The notes: generated by a model from the sequence alone, not told the origin. Counted from the first letter of the stretch, positions 1-5,992 are shown. The stretch is DNA of 6,344 nucleotides from Planctomycetota bacterium (GCA_016927125.1 JAFGNG010000066.1:1-6344); one strand, 5' to 3'. Numbers and translations: made by a program.

Positions 1-91
1 CATTCAATTTGGGGGCAATAATCATATGTAAACTGAAAAGGTTACTGAAGAAAGGAAGCATCAACGCTGAAATAAGAGGATAGTATCCAAT

Positions 92-116
92 AAAAAAAAC
101 CTCCCGGTAAGGAAGG
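92..116 (-). terminator. Intrinsic terminator after tRNA-Leu
   Basis: Read on the minus strand, CCTTCC (116-111) and GGGAGG (105-100) can form a six-pair stem with one G-U pair and a five-base loop. Eight U residues (99-92) follow directly. A slightly shifted CTCC/GGAG pairing is also possible. It begins 16 nt beyond the CCA end of the tRNA gene, so it most likely ends the tRNA transcript and any read-through from mgtE-surE. The stem is short, but the U tract is strong. Confidence 0.75.
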
Positions 117-131
117 AGATTTTATGAGAGA

Positions 132-217
132 TGGTGCCGAAGGTGGGATTCGAACCCACACGAGGTGAACCTCACGGGTTTTTGAAACCCGCGCGTATGC
201 CATTCCGCCACTTCGGC
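132..217 (-). tRNA. tRNA-Leu, anticodon CAA
   Basis: A complete cloverleaf can be folded on the minus strand. The acceptor stem pairs GCCGAAG (217-211) with CTTCGGC (142-136), followed by discriminator A and an encoded CCA end (134-132). The anticodon stem CGGGT/ACCCG closes the seven-base loop TTCAAAA, which places the anticodon CAA at 184-182; this reads the leucine codon UUG. The long variable arm (a hairpin built on GAGG and CCTC) is typical of class II tRNAs such as Leu and Ser. The T arm carries the usual GGTTCGAATCC. The gene lies 72 nt downstream of surE on the same strand and is followed at once by an intrinsic terminator. A weak -10-like TAAAAT (228-223) sits 5 nt before the tRNA, but no good -35 is visible. 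The tRNA may therefore be co-transcribed with surE or have its own poor promoter. Confidence 0.96.
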
Positions 218-235
218 AAGTTATTTTACATGCCG

Positions 236-255
236 GTTACAGCCTGGGCTGTAAC
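236..255. repeat. Perfect inverted repeat between surE and tRNA-Leu
   Basis: GTTACAGCC and GGCTGTAAC form a perfect 9-base inverted repeat around a two-base centre; as RNA this gives eight pairs with a four-base loop. It sits in the 72-nt spacer between the surE stop and the tRNA. No U tract follows on either strand, so it is not a standard intrinsic terminator. Possible roles, all inferred, are a 3'-end stabilising hairpin for surE mRNA, an RNase processing point that frees the tRNA precursor, or a protein operator overlapping a weak tRNA promoter. Confidence 0.6.
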
Positions 256-289
256 AGCAAGGCAATATTTACATTATTTACTACAGGTG

Positions 290-1105
290 TCAAGAATTTT
301 GTTTCGGGTGCATAAAGGTGTTGGTAAGCGGCTCGAACCTCTCCACGTCGGTCAGGTCCAAGGCCAGCGGAGTAAGGGAAGCGTAACCCGCCTGGATAGC
401 CGAGGCGTCATAGTTCTCTCCCGGGTCCTGCGTGGCGAAGACTCCGTCCATCATATACTCGCCGGGTTCGCCATTGTGGTGGGGGGAAAAGAATTCATCG
501 AATCCGCTGGTGCCGTGCCGGGTAACGGCCAGACCCTTGATCTCGGCCAGCGGCAGGGAGGGAACATTCAGGTTCCAGAGAAACGGCCGCGCCACCCCGT
601 GGCGAAGGTATGATTCCGGGTGTTCACGCCGGTCGCTTTCCTGGGCGAGGGCCAATTTTACCACTTGTTCGGCAAAATGCAGGCAGGCAGTCCAGTCATA
701 CTCTCCCGCTTGGATATCGCTGGAGACTGCCAGCGCACTGACCCCTCCGATCACGGCTTCATAAGCCGCGCCAATGGTGCCGGAATACAAGACATTCACC
801 CCGATATTGGGCCCTTGGTTTGGCCCGCTCACCACCAGGGCGGGGGGATTGTTCAGATGGTGGCGTAAGGCAAACTTTACCGCGTCGGCCGGAGTGCCAC
901 GGACAGCCAGCCTGGCCACCCCCGCGGGTTTCTCCGCAAGTTCCGTAACCGCGATGGGTTTGCGGAAGGTAATGGCGTGCCCGACCCCGCTCTGTTCCTC
1001 TTCCGGGGCGCTGATCATGACCTCATCAAACTGTTGCAGCATCTGTGCCAGAAGGTAGAGGCCGGGCGCCTCAATGCCATCATCATTGGTCAGCAGGATA
1101 GTCAT
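290..1105 (-). CDS. surE: 5'/3'-nucleotidase SurE
   Basis: SurE proteins are metal-dependent phosphatases that remove phosphate from 5'- and 3'-nucleoside monophosphates, and in some species from short polyphosphate, in the cytosol; in several bacteria they matter in stationary phase or stress. The 271-residue product is close to the usual family length. The N terminus has the family motif LLTNDDGIEAPG with metal ligands D8 and D9. S39 lies in the conserved QSGVGHAIT segment, and N96 lies in SGPNQGPNIG, which matches the conserved SGxNxGxNxG metal-binding motif. LYSGTIGAA (106-114) follows as expected. ATG at 1105 puts the conserved core three residues from the start, so the start is secure, although the ribosome binding site is weak (AGATAGGCG). 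The gene starts 17 nt after the mgtE stop on the same strand, which indicates co-transcription. The pcm/rpoS neighbours of the gammaproteobacterial surE locus are absent here. Confidence 0.96.
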   Translation of the reverse strand: MTILLTNDDGIEAPGLYLLAQMLQQFDEVMISAPEEEQSGVGHAITFRKPIAVTELAEKPAGVARLAVRGTPADAVKFALRHHLNNPPALVVSGPNQGPNIGVNVLYSGTIGAAYEAVIGGVSALAVSSDIQAGEYDWTACLHFAEQVVKLALAQESDRREHPESYLRHGVARPFLWNLNVPSLPLAEIKGLAVTRHGTSGFDEFFSPHHNGEPGEYMMDGVFATQDPGENYDASAIQAGYASLTPLALDLTDVERFEPLTNTFMHPKQNS

Positions 1106-1122
1106 GCGCGTGACGCCTATCT

Positions 1123-2562
1123 TTACAGAAGCAGAATGGTCGCCATGGTGAGATAGATAGTCTGGGTCGTAATATCAATCACCACGGTTACGAAGGGCCC
1201 GGCGGCAATCGCGGGGTCAAATCCCAGGCGGTGGCAGAACAAGGGCGCCAGGGTGCCGATTGCCGCCGCCACCAGGATGCCGGAAGAGACGGCCAGCGCC
1301 AGCACCCCGCAAAACCTCATCAAGTGGGTTATGCCGGCAGTCTCGGCCTCTTGGGCGCTCAGTTGCCCGAGAAAGAAATGCGCCGCCAGGCTGATCACCA
1401 CGGCATAGACCAGGCCGATAATCAGGCCGACCGTCATTTCCCGCTTTAGGAGCCAGAAGAGATTCTTAAAAGCCACCTCGCCAACCGCCAGGCCGCGCAC
1501 CGTTATGGTTGAGGACTGGATGCCCACGTTTCCGCTCAAACCCGCGATCAAGGGGATAAAAAAGACCAACGGCACAATTTGTTCCCAGGTTGGTTGGAAG
1601 GAGGAGAGGATCACCGCCAGCCCCAGCCCGCCAACCACCGTCGTTGTCAACCACGGCAAACGTTTATAAGCGCGCGACAAAACCCCTTCCAGGAGGGGTT
1701 CATCCGCGCCAATGCCGGCCAGGCGATAGATATCCTCTTCCGCCTCGTCTTCCAGGATTTCCATCACATCGTCATAGGTGATGATGCCCAGCAGGTGCAG
1801 GTCATTGCCGACGACCGGCAAGATTTTGAGGTTATACTTCTCCATCATGTGCGCGGCGATTTCCTGGTCGCGATCCGCATGGATAAAGATCACCGCCGAC
1901 TCCATCAATTTTTGGACCGTGGTCTGCGGCGGGGCAGAGATCAACTGCTGCATCTCCAGGGTGCCAAGCAGCAGGCCATGGGCGTCAACCACCAGGATGT
2001 CATGCAGGTTTTCGATATCAGGATCCTGTTTCTTCGCCGCGTCCAGCGCCTGGGCTACGGTCAGGCTGGGGGAGATGGCGAAATACTCGGTGTTCATAAT
2101 CCGGCCGGCAGTCTCCGGCTGGAAGGTGCGCAACTCGCGGATATCATCGGCGCGCTCATCCTCGACGTGGTGCAGAACCGCGCGCGCGCGGGCTTCATCA
2201 ACATAATCCAGCGTCTCGGCCGCTTCGTCCGGGGGCATGTGCTCGATGATAGAGGCCAGCTCTTTATCCGGGAGGATCTCGATGAGATCCTCTTTCTGTT
2301 CATCGCTGACCTCGGACAAGACCTCCGCGGTTTCTTCGGTATTCAAGAGATCCATGACCGTGGCGATGTGCTCGTCCGGGAAGGTATCCAGCAGGTCGGC
2401 CAGGTCGGCGGCGTGGATATCCGACACGGTGGCGAGCAGGGCTTCCCGATCAGCGCCGGATTTCAGGAGCGCGACCAACTCGGCGCGGACCTCTTCATCC
2501 TTGCTGGAGAAAGCATCGCTTTCGCCTTTGCCCAGGAGATCAGGGTTGAATTTAGAGGTCAT
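1123..2562 (-). CDS. mgtE: Magnesium transporter MgtE
   Basis: MgtE is an inner-membrane, dimeric Mg2+ channel whose cytosolic N and CBS domains close the pore when internal Mg2+ is high. Numbered from ATG 2562 (479 residues), the product has an acidic helical MgtE_N domain (about 25-145), a linker TAGRIMNTEY (151-160) entering two CBS domains (about 160-285), and five membrane segments (about 303-320, 326-345, 376-397, 416-440, 454-478). The family hallmark PLIAGLSGNVGIQS (337-350) is intact. D463 in VIDITTQTIY occupies the place of the conserved pore aspartate of the last helix. A TTG at 2574 in the same frame would add four residues; I prefer the ATG because GAG lies 7 nt upstream of it. 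The gene has its own promoter at 2620-2647 and a leader of about 50 nt, too short for an M-box Mg2+ riboswitch. surE follows 17 nt downstream. Confidence 0.96.
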   Translation of the reverse strand: MTSKFNPDLLGKGESDAFSSKDEEVRAELVALLKSGADREALLATVSDIHAADLADLLDTFPDEHIATVMDLLNTEETAEVLSEVSDEQKEDLIEILPDKELASIIEHMPPDEAAETLDYVDEARARAVLHHVEDERADDIRELRTFQPETAGRIMNTEYFAISPSLTVAQALDAAKKQDPDIENLHDILVVDAHGLLLGTLEMQQLISAPPQTTVQKLMESAVIFIHADRDQEIAAHMMEKYNLKILPVVGNDLHLLGIITYDDVMEILEDEAEEDIYRLAGIGADEPLLEGVLSRAYKRLPWLTTTVVGGLGLAVILSSFQPTWEQIVPLVFFIPLIAGLSGNVGIQSSTITVRGLAVGEVAFKNLFWLLKREMTVGLIIGLVYAVVISLAAHFFLGQLSAQEAETAGITHLMRFCGVLALAVSSGILVAAAIGTLAPLFCHRLGFDPAIAAGPFVTVVIDITTQTIYLTMATILLL

Positions 2563-2619
2563 AAGGAGTCTCAATCTTCAAAATAACAAACCGGCGAAGC
2601 CCGAAGAAAGCTGCCTCCA

Positions 2620-2647
2620 AGTATAGGAAATCCCGGCGGGCTGTCAA
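2620..2647 (-). promoter_or_regulatory. Sigma70-type promoter of mgtE-surE
   Basis: On the minus strand a perfect -35 box TTGACA (2647-2642) is followed by a 16-nt spacer and TATACT (2625-2620), one mismatch from the -10 consensus. Transcription should begin near 2613 and give a leader of about 50 nt before the mgtE ATG. The position between the DUF2330 gene and mgtE indicates that mgtE-surE can be transcribed independently of the upstream gene. Confidence 0.75.
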
Positions 2648-2723
2648 TTGAGCAGTGCGGGGGAGGTCAGCACAGGAAACCCCCAGGTGTGAACACTTAA
2701 TCTTCAAGAACAAACCCAAACTA

Positions 2724-4343
2724 TCAATTATCAGGTATAGTTTTGATCCATCGCTCTCCGCCGATTCTATCAAAGTAGCATATATATGGCAGATCGTCTT
2801 TGAACTTAATCAGGAAATTACCTGGAGAATCTTCAAGAATAATCCTTTCTCCAAAATAATTATGGGGGGGATCATATCCTTTTTCTAATGGCTCTTTATT
2901 TAACTTAGTAAGAAGCAACTCTTCTATTTGTTTTTTTTCCATTGATGGTTTTATCCCAAGAGTTTGTGCTACTGGGATCAATTTGGAATTTTTCCAGACA
3001 CTCCCGGTAAAATTAAACATGTTAAAATAGAAACGACTCCCTTGAATTCGAAATTCTTCTGTTGGCCATGCGGCATACATCAACAAACAACAAATTATCA
3101 AAGAGACGATTATCTTTGGCATAGTTTTTAAATAGTATTTCCTTCTTTCTTCTTTATTAATTTTCAGCTCCTTGAATTTCATTATTCCTGCGATAATCAA
3201 TAGGAGAGGCAGGCCCGCACAGAAAATAGTTATCACAGAATAAAGCGCACCCTGACGGCTGAAAAGCAATTGGCGGTATGGTTCTGTCCTTCTCGTGAAG
3301 TCGAAATACAAATCATCCGCCATATTTTTAGGTGCAATTGTACCAGAGAGCTTGGTTAGGATGCAGTCGGTCCATAGGTGCGGGATAATGTTCGGATGGC
3401 CAAGATCTTGGCCATAAGTTTGACCCTTACAATAATATGGCAGGGTATAGGCTGAAGATTTGTCCGGTGCGTAATTAACTGACAGGTATCTGTCCGCAAA
3501 TTCCGTCTGTAATAATGGCGAACTAACCTGTCGGTCAGCAACAACGAAAATCTCAAAATATGGCTCCGATTTCGCCAGAGCGGTCAGTTTCATAGGATAG
3601 ACCGGCTTGTCACATGGGAATTTGAAAAGTAGGGGGTGCGGCACGCTTAGGCCGCCATCTTTTCGTAAGAGCTTGGCCACGCAGAAAACCCAGTCATTTT
3701 TAATATAGTCTGCAGTGATTGTTTGCGCTTCCTGGTTTAAGGGAGTGAATTCATTCGCAACCAGCCAGTCATTCAGAACCTGAGGATTATCTGCCTTGAG
3801 AGAGGAAATCTCATAAGAGCCAACTTCAGTTTGTTGGATTACTTCTACTCCGCTGGGATCAGTTGTTACACTCCGAGAGCCGCCGCCTAAAGCAGGCATT
3901 AATAATCCCAAAAAGACAAGTATTAATGAAACATATAAAAGGCCTTCAATAGTGTAACCACTCAAAAACTTAAACCAGATAATTAATGATAAAACTAAAA
4001 ATAGTAATGGGCCAAAGAGATGAAAATCATGGATAATCTCGGGCTGAATACAGAAGGAGAGGGTTTTAAGCGTTCCCGGGGTCACCTTTTTGATCTCTGT
4101 CGGCGCGGCCGGCAAGGGCACCACCCAGGCGAGGTTGGGGGAGGCAGTATCAACCGCGGATTCAATGATCAGGGTTTCCTCGCCATCGCGAAAAGAGATC
4201 AAAGCCTTTTGCGAAGGAATCTTTGCATAGTCTACATAAGCTTTTTCCGGAATGTAAACGCCATCGGCCAGCACCTGGGCGGTAAAGCCAAATCCGATTA
4301 GGCCAACAATAAAATATGAAAATGCTGTACGCAAAGAAGTCAT
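2724..4343 (-). CDS. DUF2330 family membrane protein, function unknown
   Basis: I recognise this 539-residue protein as DUF2330 by its N-terminal pattern DGVYIPEKAYVDYAKIPSQK, by ETLIIES and WVVPLPAAPTEIKKVTPG (57-90), and by the later EVGSYEISSLKADNPQVLNDWL and VPHPLLFKFPCDKPVYPMKLT blocks. The family has no established biochemical role. Residues 1-26 look like a signal peptide ending VLA|DG. Four further hydrophobic segments lie at about 109-125, 132-152, 366-389 and 410-427. The lysine/arginine-rich loop 389-410 would be cytosolic by the positive-inside rule. This puts residues 153-365, with C221, C244, C305 and C327 (possible disulfides), and the last 110 residues outside the membrane. 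ATG 4343 has a strong ribosome binding site, GGGAGG. The first 90 codons are GC-rich and the rest strongly AT-rich. The stop is 161 nt before the mgtE start, and mgtE has its own promoter. No clear intrinsic terminator follows. Confidence 0.9.
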   Translation of the reverse strand: MTSLRTAFSYFIVGLIGFGFTAQVLADGVYIPEKAYVDYAKIPSQKALISFRDGEETLIIESAVDTASPNLAWVVPLPAAPTEIKKVTPGTLKTLSFCIQPEIIHDFHLFGPLLFLVLSLIIWFKFLSGYTIEGLLYVSLILVFLGLLMPALGGGSRSVTTDPSGVEVIQQTEVGSYEISSLKADNPQVLNDWLVANEFTPLNQEAQTITADYIKNDWVFCVAKLLRKDGGLSVPHPLLFKFPCDKPVYPMKLTALAKSEPYFEIFVVADRQVSSPLLQTEFADRYLSVNYAPDKSSAYTLPYYCKGQTYGQDLGHPNIIPHLWTDCILTKLSGTIAPKNMADDLYFDFTRRTEPYRQLLFSRQGALYSVITIFCAGLPLLLIIAGIMKFKELKINKEERRKYYLKTMPKIIVSLIICCLLMYAAWPTEEFRIQGSRFYFNMFNFTGSVWKNSKLIPVAQTLGIKPSMEKKQIEELLLTKLNKEPLEKGYDPPHNYFGERIILEDSPGNFLIKFKDDLPYICYFDRIGGERWIKTIPDN

Positions 4344-4349
4344 CTTTTT

Positions 4350-4355
4350 CCTCCC
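4350..4355 (-). promoter_or_regulatory. Strong ribosome binding site of the DUF2330 gene
   Basis: GGGAGG on the minus strand lies six bases before ATG 4343. It is a near-ideal Shine-Dalgarno match and fixes the start so that a complete signal peptide is made. It is the strongest such site among the minus-strand genes here. Confidence 0.85.
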
Positions 4356-4407
4356 GCTAATTGTAGGTGCTGCCTGCCAGACAGGATGTAGCTATTAATT
4401 ATGAAAG

Positions 4408-4434
4408 ATATATAAGTTTAGGCGGTTTTGCCAA
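4408..4434 (-). promoter_or_regulatory. Possible promoter of the DUF2330 gene
   Basis: On the minus strand TTGGCA (4434-4429) resembles a -35 box. Fifteen nt further on is TATATC (4413-4408), and 17 nt further on is TATCTT (4411-4406). Neither combination of spacing and -10 is ideal, but the AT-rich run in an otherwise GC-rich spacer and the position about 65 nt before the start codon support a promoter. Initiation would be near 4400. Confidence 0.4.
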
Positions 4435-4598
4435 TGTTTTTTTATGACATCTTTGGATCATGCTCAATCTTTGAATAATCTCATTTCTTTCTGGTCATCC
4501 TCCGGTTTTATGGTAGGATGTTCTGAACTCCCGGCAGGGGGCGCCCCCGAGTGGACTGCGCGCCGCGCCTGCCTTTCTCTTGACTTGAGGATATAAGC

Positions 4599-4961
4599 AT
4601 GAGCGCCAGTGACAAGGTTGAAATCCAAGTTGACATGAAAAACCTGTACCGCGAGGAAAATTACACGGATCTCAAGGTCGCTTCGATTCGTTGTCTGACC
4701 CCGATCAAGGCGGACGGCTCGGTGGACGAAAGCCGCGAAACCATCTACATGGGGCAGACGCACATCATGTCGCACGCGGGCCCGCTGCCGGTGCAGACCG
4801 AACTCGACGCCAAAACCCTGGAAGAAGCAATGCGGCAATTCCCCGAGGCGATCAAGAAGGCGGTCGACAAGCTGATCGAGGAAGCCAAGGAATACCAGCG
4901 CCAGGAAGCCTCGCGGATTGTCGTCCCCGACGCCAAGCCGGGCGGTAAGATCCAGATTTAA
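4599..4961 (+). CDS. Small conserved cytosolic protein, function unknown
   Basis: The product is a 120-residue acidic, soluble protein with no signal peptide or membrane segment. I do not recognise a characterised function. From memory its opening (DKVEIQVDMKNLYREE) and the TLEEAM...RQEASRIVVP part resemble a small uncharacterised 'cytoplasmic protein' family seen in Deltaproteobacteria and relatives; no search was possible. Visible features are two probable beta-strand regions (about 22-35 and 46-58), a long amphipathic helix (about 71-105, TLEEAMRQFPEAIKKAVDK), and a short tail ending PGGKIQI. The start at 4599 is supported by GAGG eight bases upstream. The gene stands alone, divergent from the DUF2330 gene and convergent with nadD, and has its own strong terminator. 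GC-rich, regular codon use and the good terminator suggest a real, expressed gene. No convincing -35/-10 pair was found in front of it. Confidence 0.88.
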   Translation: MSASDKVEIQVDMKNLYREENYTDLKVASIRCLTPIKADGSVDESRETIYMGQTHIMSHAGPLPVQTELDAKTLEEAMRQFPEAIKKAVDKLIEEAKEYQRQEASRIVVPDAKPGGKIQI

Positions 4962-4987
4962 CTATTTACTAGGATTGATCAAAAAAT

Positions 4988-5020
4988 AAACCTCGCTTGA
5001 GAATCGGGCGAGGTTTTTTT
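4988..5020. terminator. Bidirectional intrinsic terminator
   Basis: AAACCTCGC (4988-4996) pairs perfectly with GCGAGGTTT (5008-5016) around an 11-base loop. On the plus strand seven T residues (5014-5020) follow the GC stem. On the minus strand the stem is followed by TTTATTTTTT. It therefore can end transcripts of the 120-residue protein gene (stop 27 nt before) and of convergent nadD, whose stop is about 157 nt away on the other side. Confidence 0.9.
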
Positions 5021-5054
5021 AATTACCTAAGCTAAGGATTTGAATGGGAGTGTT

Positions 5055-5143
5055 CTTCCCCCTCTCCCTTTGGGAGAGGGTCGGGGTGTGGGAGATTTTT
5101 ACCGCTTTCCCTCCCCTCTATCCCCTCCCGGAGGGAAGGGGAA
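5055..5143. repeat. C/G-rich two-hairpin intergenic repeat
   Basis: Two hairpins lie side by side. The first pairs CCCTCTCCC (5060-5068) with GGGAGAGGG (5072-5080) around TTT. The second pairs TCCCCT (5121-5126) with AGGGGA (5137-5142) and CCC (5127-5129) with GGG (5133-5135), leaving one unpaired A. Between them is a C/T-rich stretch that mirrors the first hairpin's composition. This pattern, whose translation in one frame gives the familiar false peptide PLPLGEGRGVG, is characteristic of dispersed REP/MITE-like intergenic repeats that occur in many copies in diverse bacteria. Copy number in this genome cannot be seen from the window. It lies between convergent genes, the usual place for such elements. 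Confidence 0.75.
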
Positions 5144-5177
5144 TCTAGTAAAGATGATCAGAGCTGTAGTTGCACGC

Positions 5178-5870
5178 TTACTTCCGGTACAAGCCCTTCT
5201 CCAGAATATAATCCAGCACCGTTTCCGGCAGCATGGAGAGGAGCTTGGTAATACGGTCACTCATCCCGTTGGCGACATACGCGCGCGTGCCAGTGCTGGA
5301 AATGTCGCGCGGGGGCAGTTCCAGAAACCCCTCTGCCAACAATTCCGCATATTGATGGATGCTTGGGTCCAGGATTTTCTGGAAGGCCTGGGCGGTTTCG
5401 TCATTATCAGGATGGAAATCCGAACCCGGGCGCGTGGCGACTATCGGGCGGCCGAGGCGGAGCACCTCCCCCGCTTCTTTCCAGAAGTGGAGCTGTGGTA
5501 GCATATCCGCGCCGAAGATGATGCGGAAGCGGATCGCGGGGAATAATTTCCCCAATTCGCGAAGGGTGTCGATGGTATAGCTTACTCCGCCGCGGTCAAG
5601 TTCGAGGGTAGAGATTTCAAATTCCGGGTTGTCCGCAATGGCCAGGCGAAGCATGGCCAGGCGATCCTCAACCGGGGCGATGTCTGTAGTGGCTTTGTGC
5701 GGGGGGATGCTGGTGGGGACGAAAAGGACTTTTTTCAGCTTGAATTCCTGGCGGGCGTAATGGGCCAGGTGCAGGTGTCCCTTGTGGATAGGATCGAAGG
5801 TGCCGCCGAGGAGGCCGATGGTTTCCGGCAGCTCCGGTGAGTTTAAATTATGTGCTTCGGGTTCGTTCAT
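5178..5870 (-). CDS. nadD: Nicotinate-nucleotide adenylyltransferase NadD
   Basis: NadD joins nicotinate mononucleotide and ATP to form deamido-NAD and pyrophosphate, an essential cytosolic step in NAD synthesis. The nucleotidyltransferase signature GGTFDPIHKGH (22-32) contains the catalytic HxGH (H29-H32). VPTSIPPHK (51-59), the FGADML...FW region (119-130) and the C-terminal ISST..R signature (190-196) follow in the expected order. The last motif reads ISSTGTR where most family members have ISSTxIR. At 230 residues the protein is slightly long, owing to about 16 residues before the core. No alternative ATG, GTG or TTG lies in that extension, and GGAG seven bases upstream of ATG 5870 supports this start. 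A promoter at 5903-5931 drives it, apparently as a single gene: the frequent partner rsfS (ybeB) is not downstream. Confidence 0.96.
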   Translation of the reverse strand: MNEPEAHNLNSPELPETIGLLGGTFDPIHKGHLHLAHYARQEFKLKKVLFVPTSIPPHKATTDIAPVEDRLAMLRLAIADNPEFEISTLELDRGGVSYTIDTLRELGKLFPAIRFRIIFGADMLPQLHFWKEAGEVLRLGRPIVATRPGSDFHPDNDETAQAFQKILDPSIHQYAELLAEGFLELPPRDISSTGTRAYVANGMSDRITKLLSMLPETVLDYILEKGLYRK

Positions 5871-5902
5871 CCACGCTCTCCATCTATCCAGTCAAGGCAG
5901 AC

Positions 5903-5931
5903 AGCATATCCCCAATCGTAATTTAGGTCAA
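5903..5931 (-). promoter_or_regulatory. Sigma70-type promoter of nadD
   Basis: On the minus strand TTGACC (5931-5926), a 17-nt spacer and TATGCT (5908-5903) make a good housekeeping promoter. Initiation near 5896 would give a leader of about 25 nt containing the GGAG ribosome binding site. Confidence 0.75.
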
Positions 5932-5964
5932 GGACGGGTTTTAATGCTCTGCGAAACATTGACT

Positions 5965-5992
5965 TTGACGCCCCGATATAAAAAATGATTAT
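5965..5992 (+). promoter_or_regulatory. Possible promoter of the FHA-domain gene
   Basis: Two overlapping -35-like boxes, TTGACT (5959-5964) and TTGACG (5965-5970), are followed by an AT-rich stretch. GATTAT (5987-5992), 16 nt after the second box, is the best -10 candidate. The match is modest. If correct, initiation falls near 6000 and excludes translation from the in-frame ATG at 5985. Confidence 0.35.

Noticed and set aside
132..217. tRNA-Leu as an integration site of a mobile element
   Set aside because: No integrase gene and no direct repeat of the tRNA 3' end are visible in the window. The sequence beyond the terminator is too short to judge.
131..613. Open frame on the plus strand across the tRNA and the end of surE
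   Set aside because: It starts inside the tRNA gene, and its opening VPKVGFEPTRGEPHGFL is the familiar false translation of a tRNA 3' half.
1579..2586. Long open frame (335 codons) on the plus strand opposite mgtE
   Set aside because: It mirrors mgtE codon structure, shows no recognisable domain and has an unnatural composition rich in R, G, Q and D. The minus-strand MgtE is unmistakable.
2563..2619. M-box or other Mg2+ riboswitch in the mgtE leader
   Set aside because: The promoter leaves only about 50 nt of leader, far shorter than an M-box, and no matching helices were seen.
2659..2684. GGGGG...CCCCC hairpin downstream of the DUF2330 gene as its terminator
   Set aside because: Only five pairs around a 16-base loop and no U tract on the minus strand, so it does not meet the pattern of an intrinsic terminator.
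4464..4838. Minus-strand open frame opposite the small-protein gene
   Set aside because: It overlaps a better supported plus-strand gene and a GC palindrome, and its sequence resembles no protein family.
5040..5501. Plus-strand open frame over the repeat and the nadD 3' end
   Set aside because: The first 35 codons are translated repeat hairpins and the rest is antisense to nadD. There is no ribosome binding site or domain.
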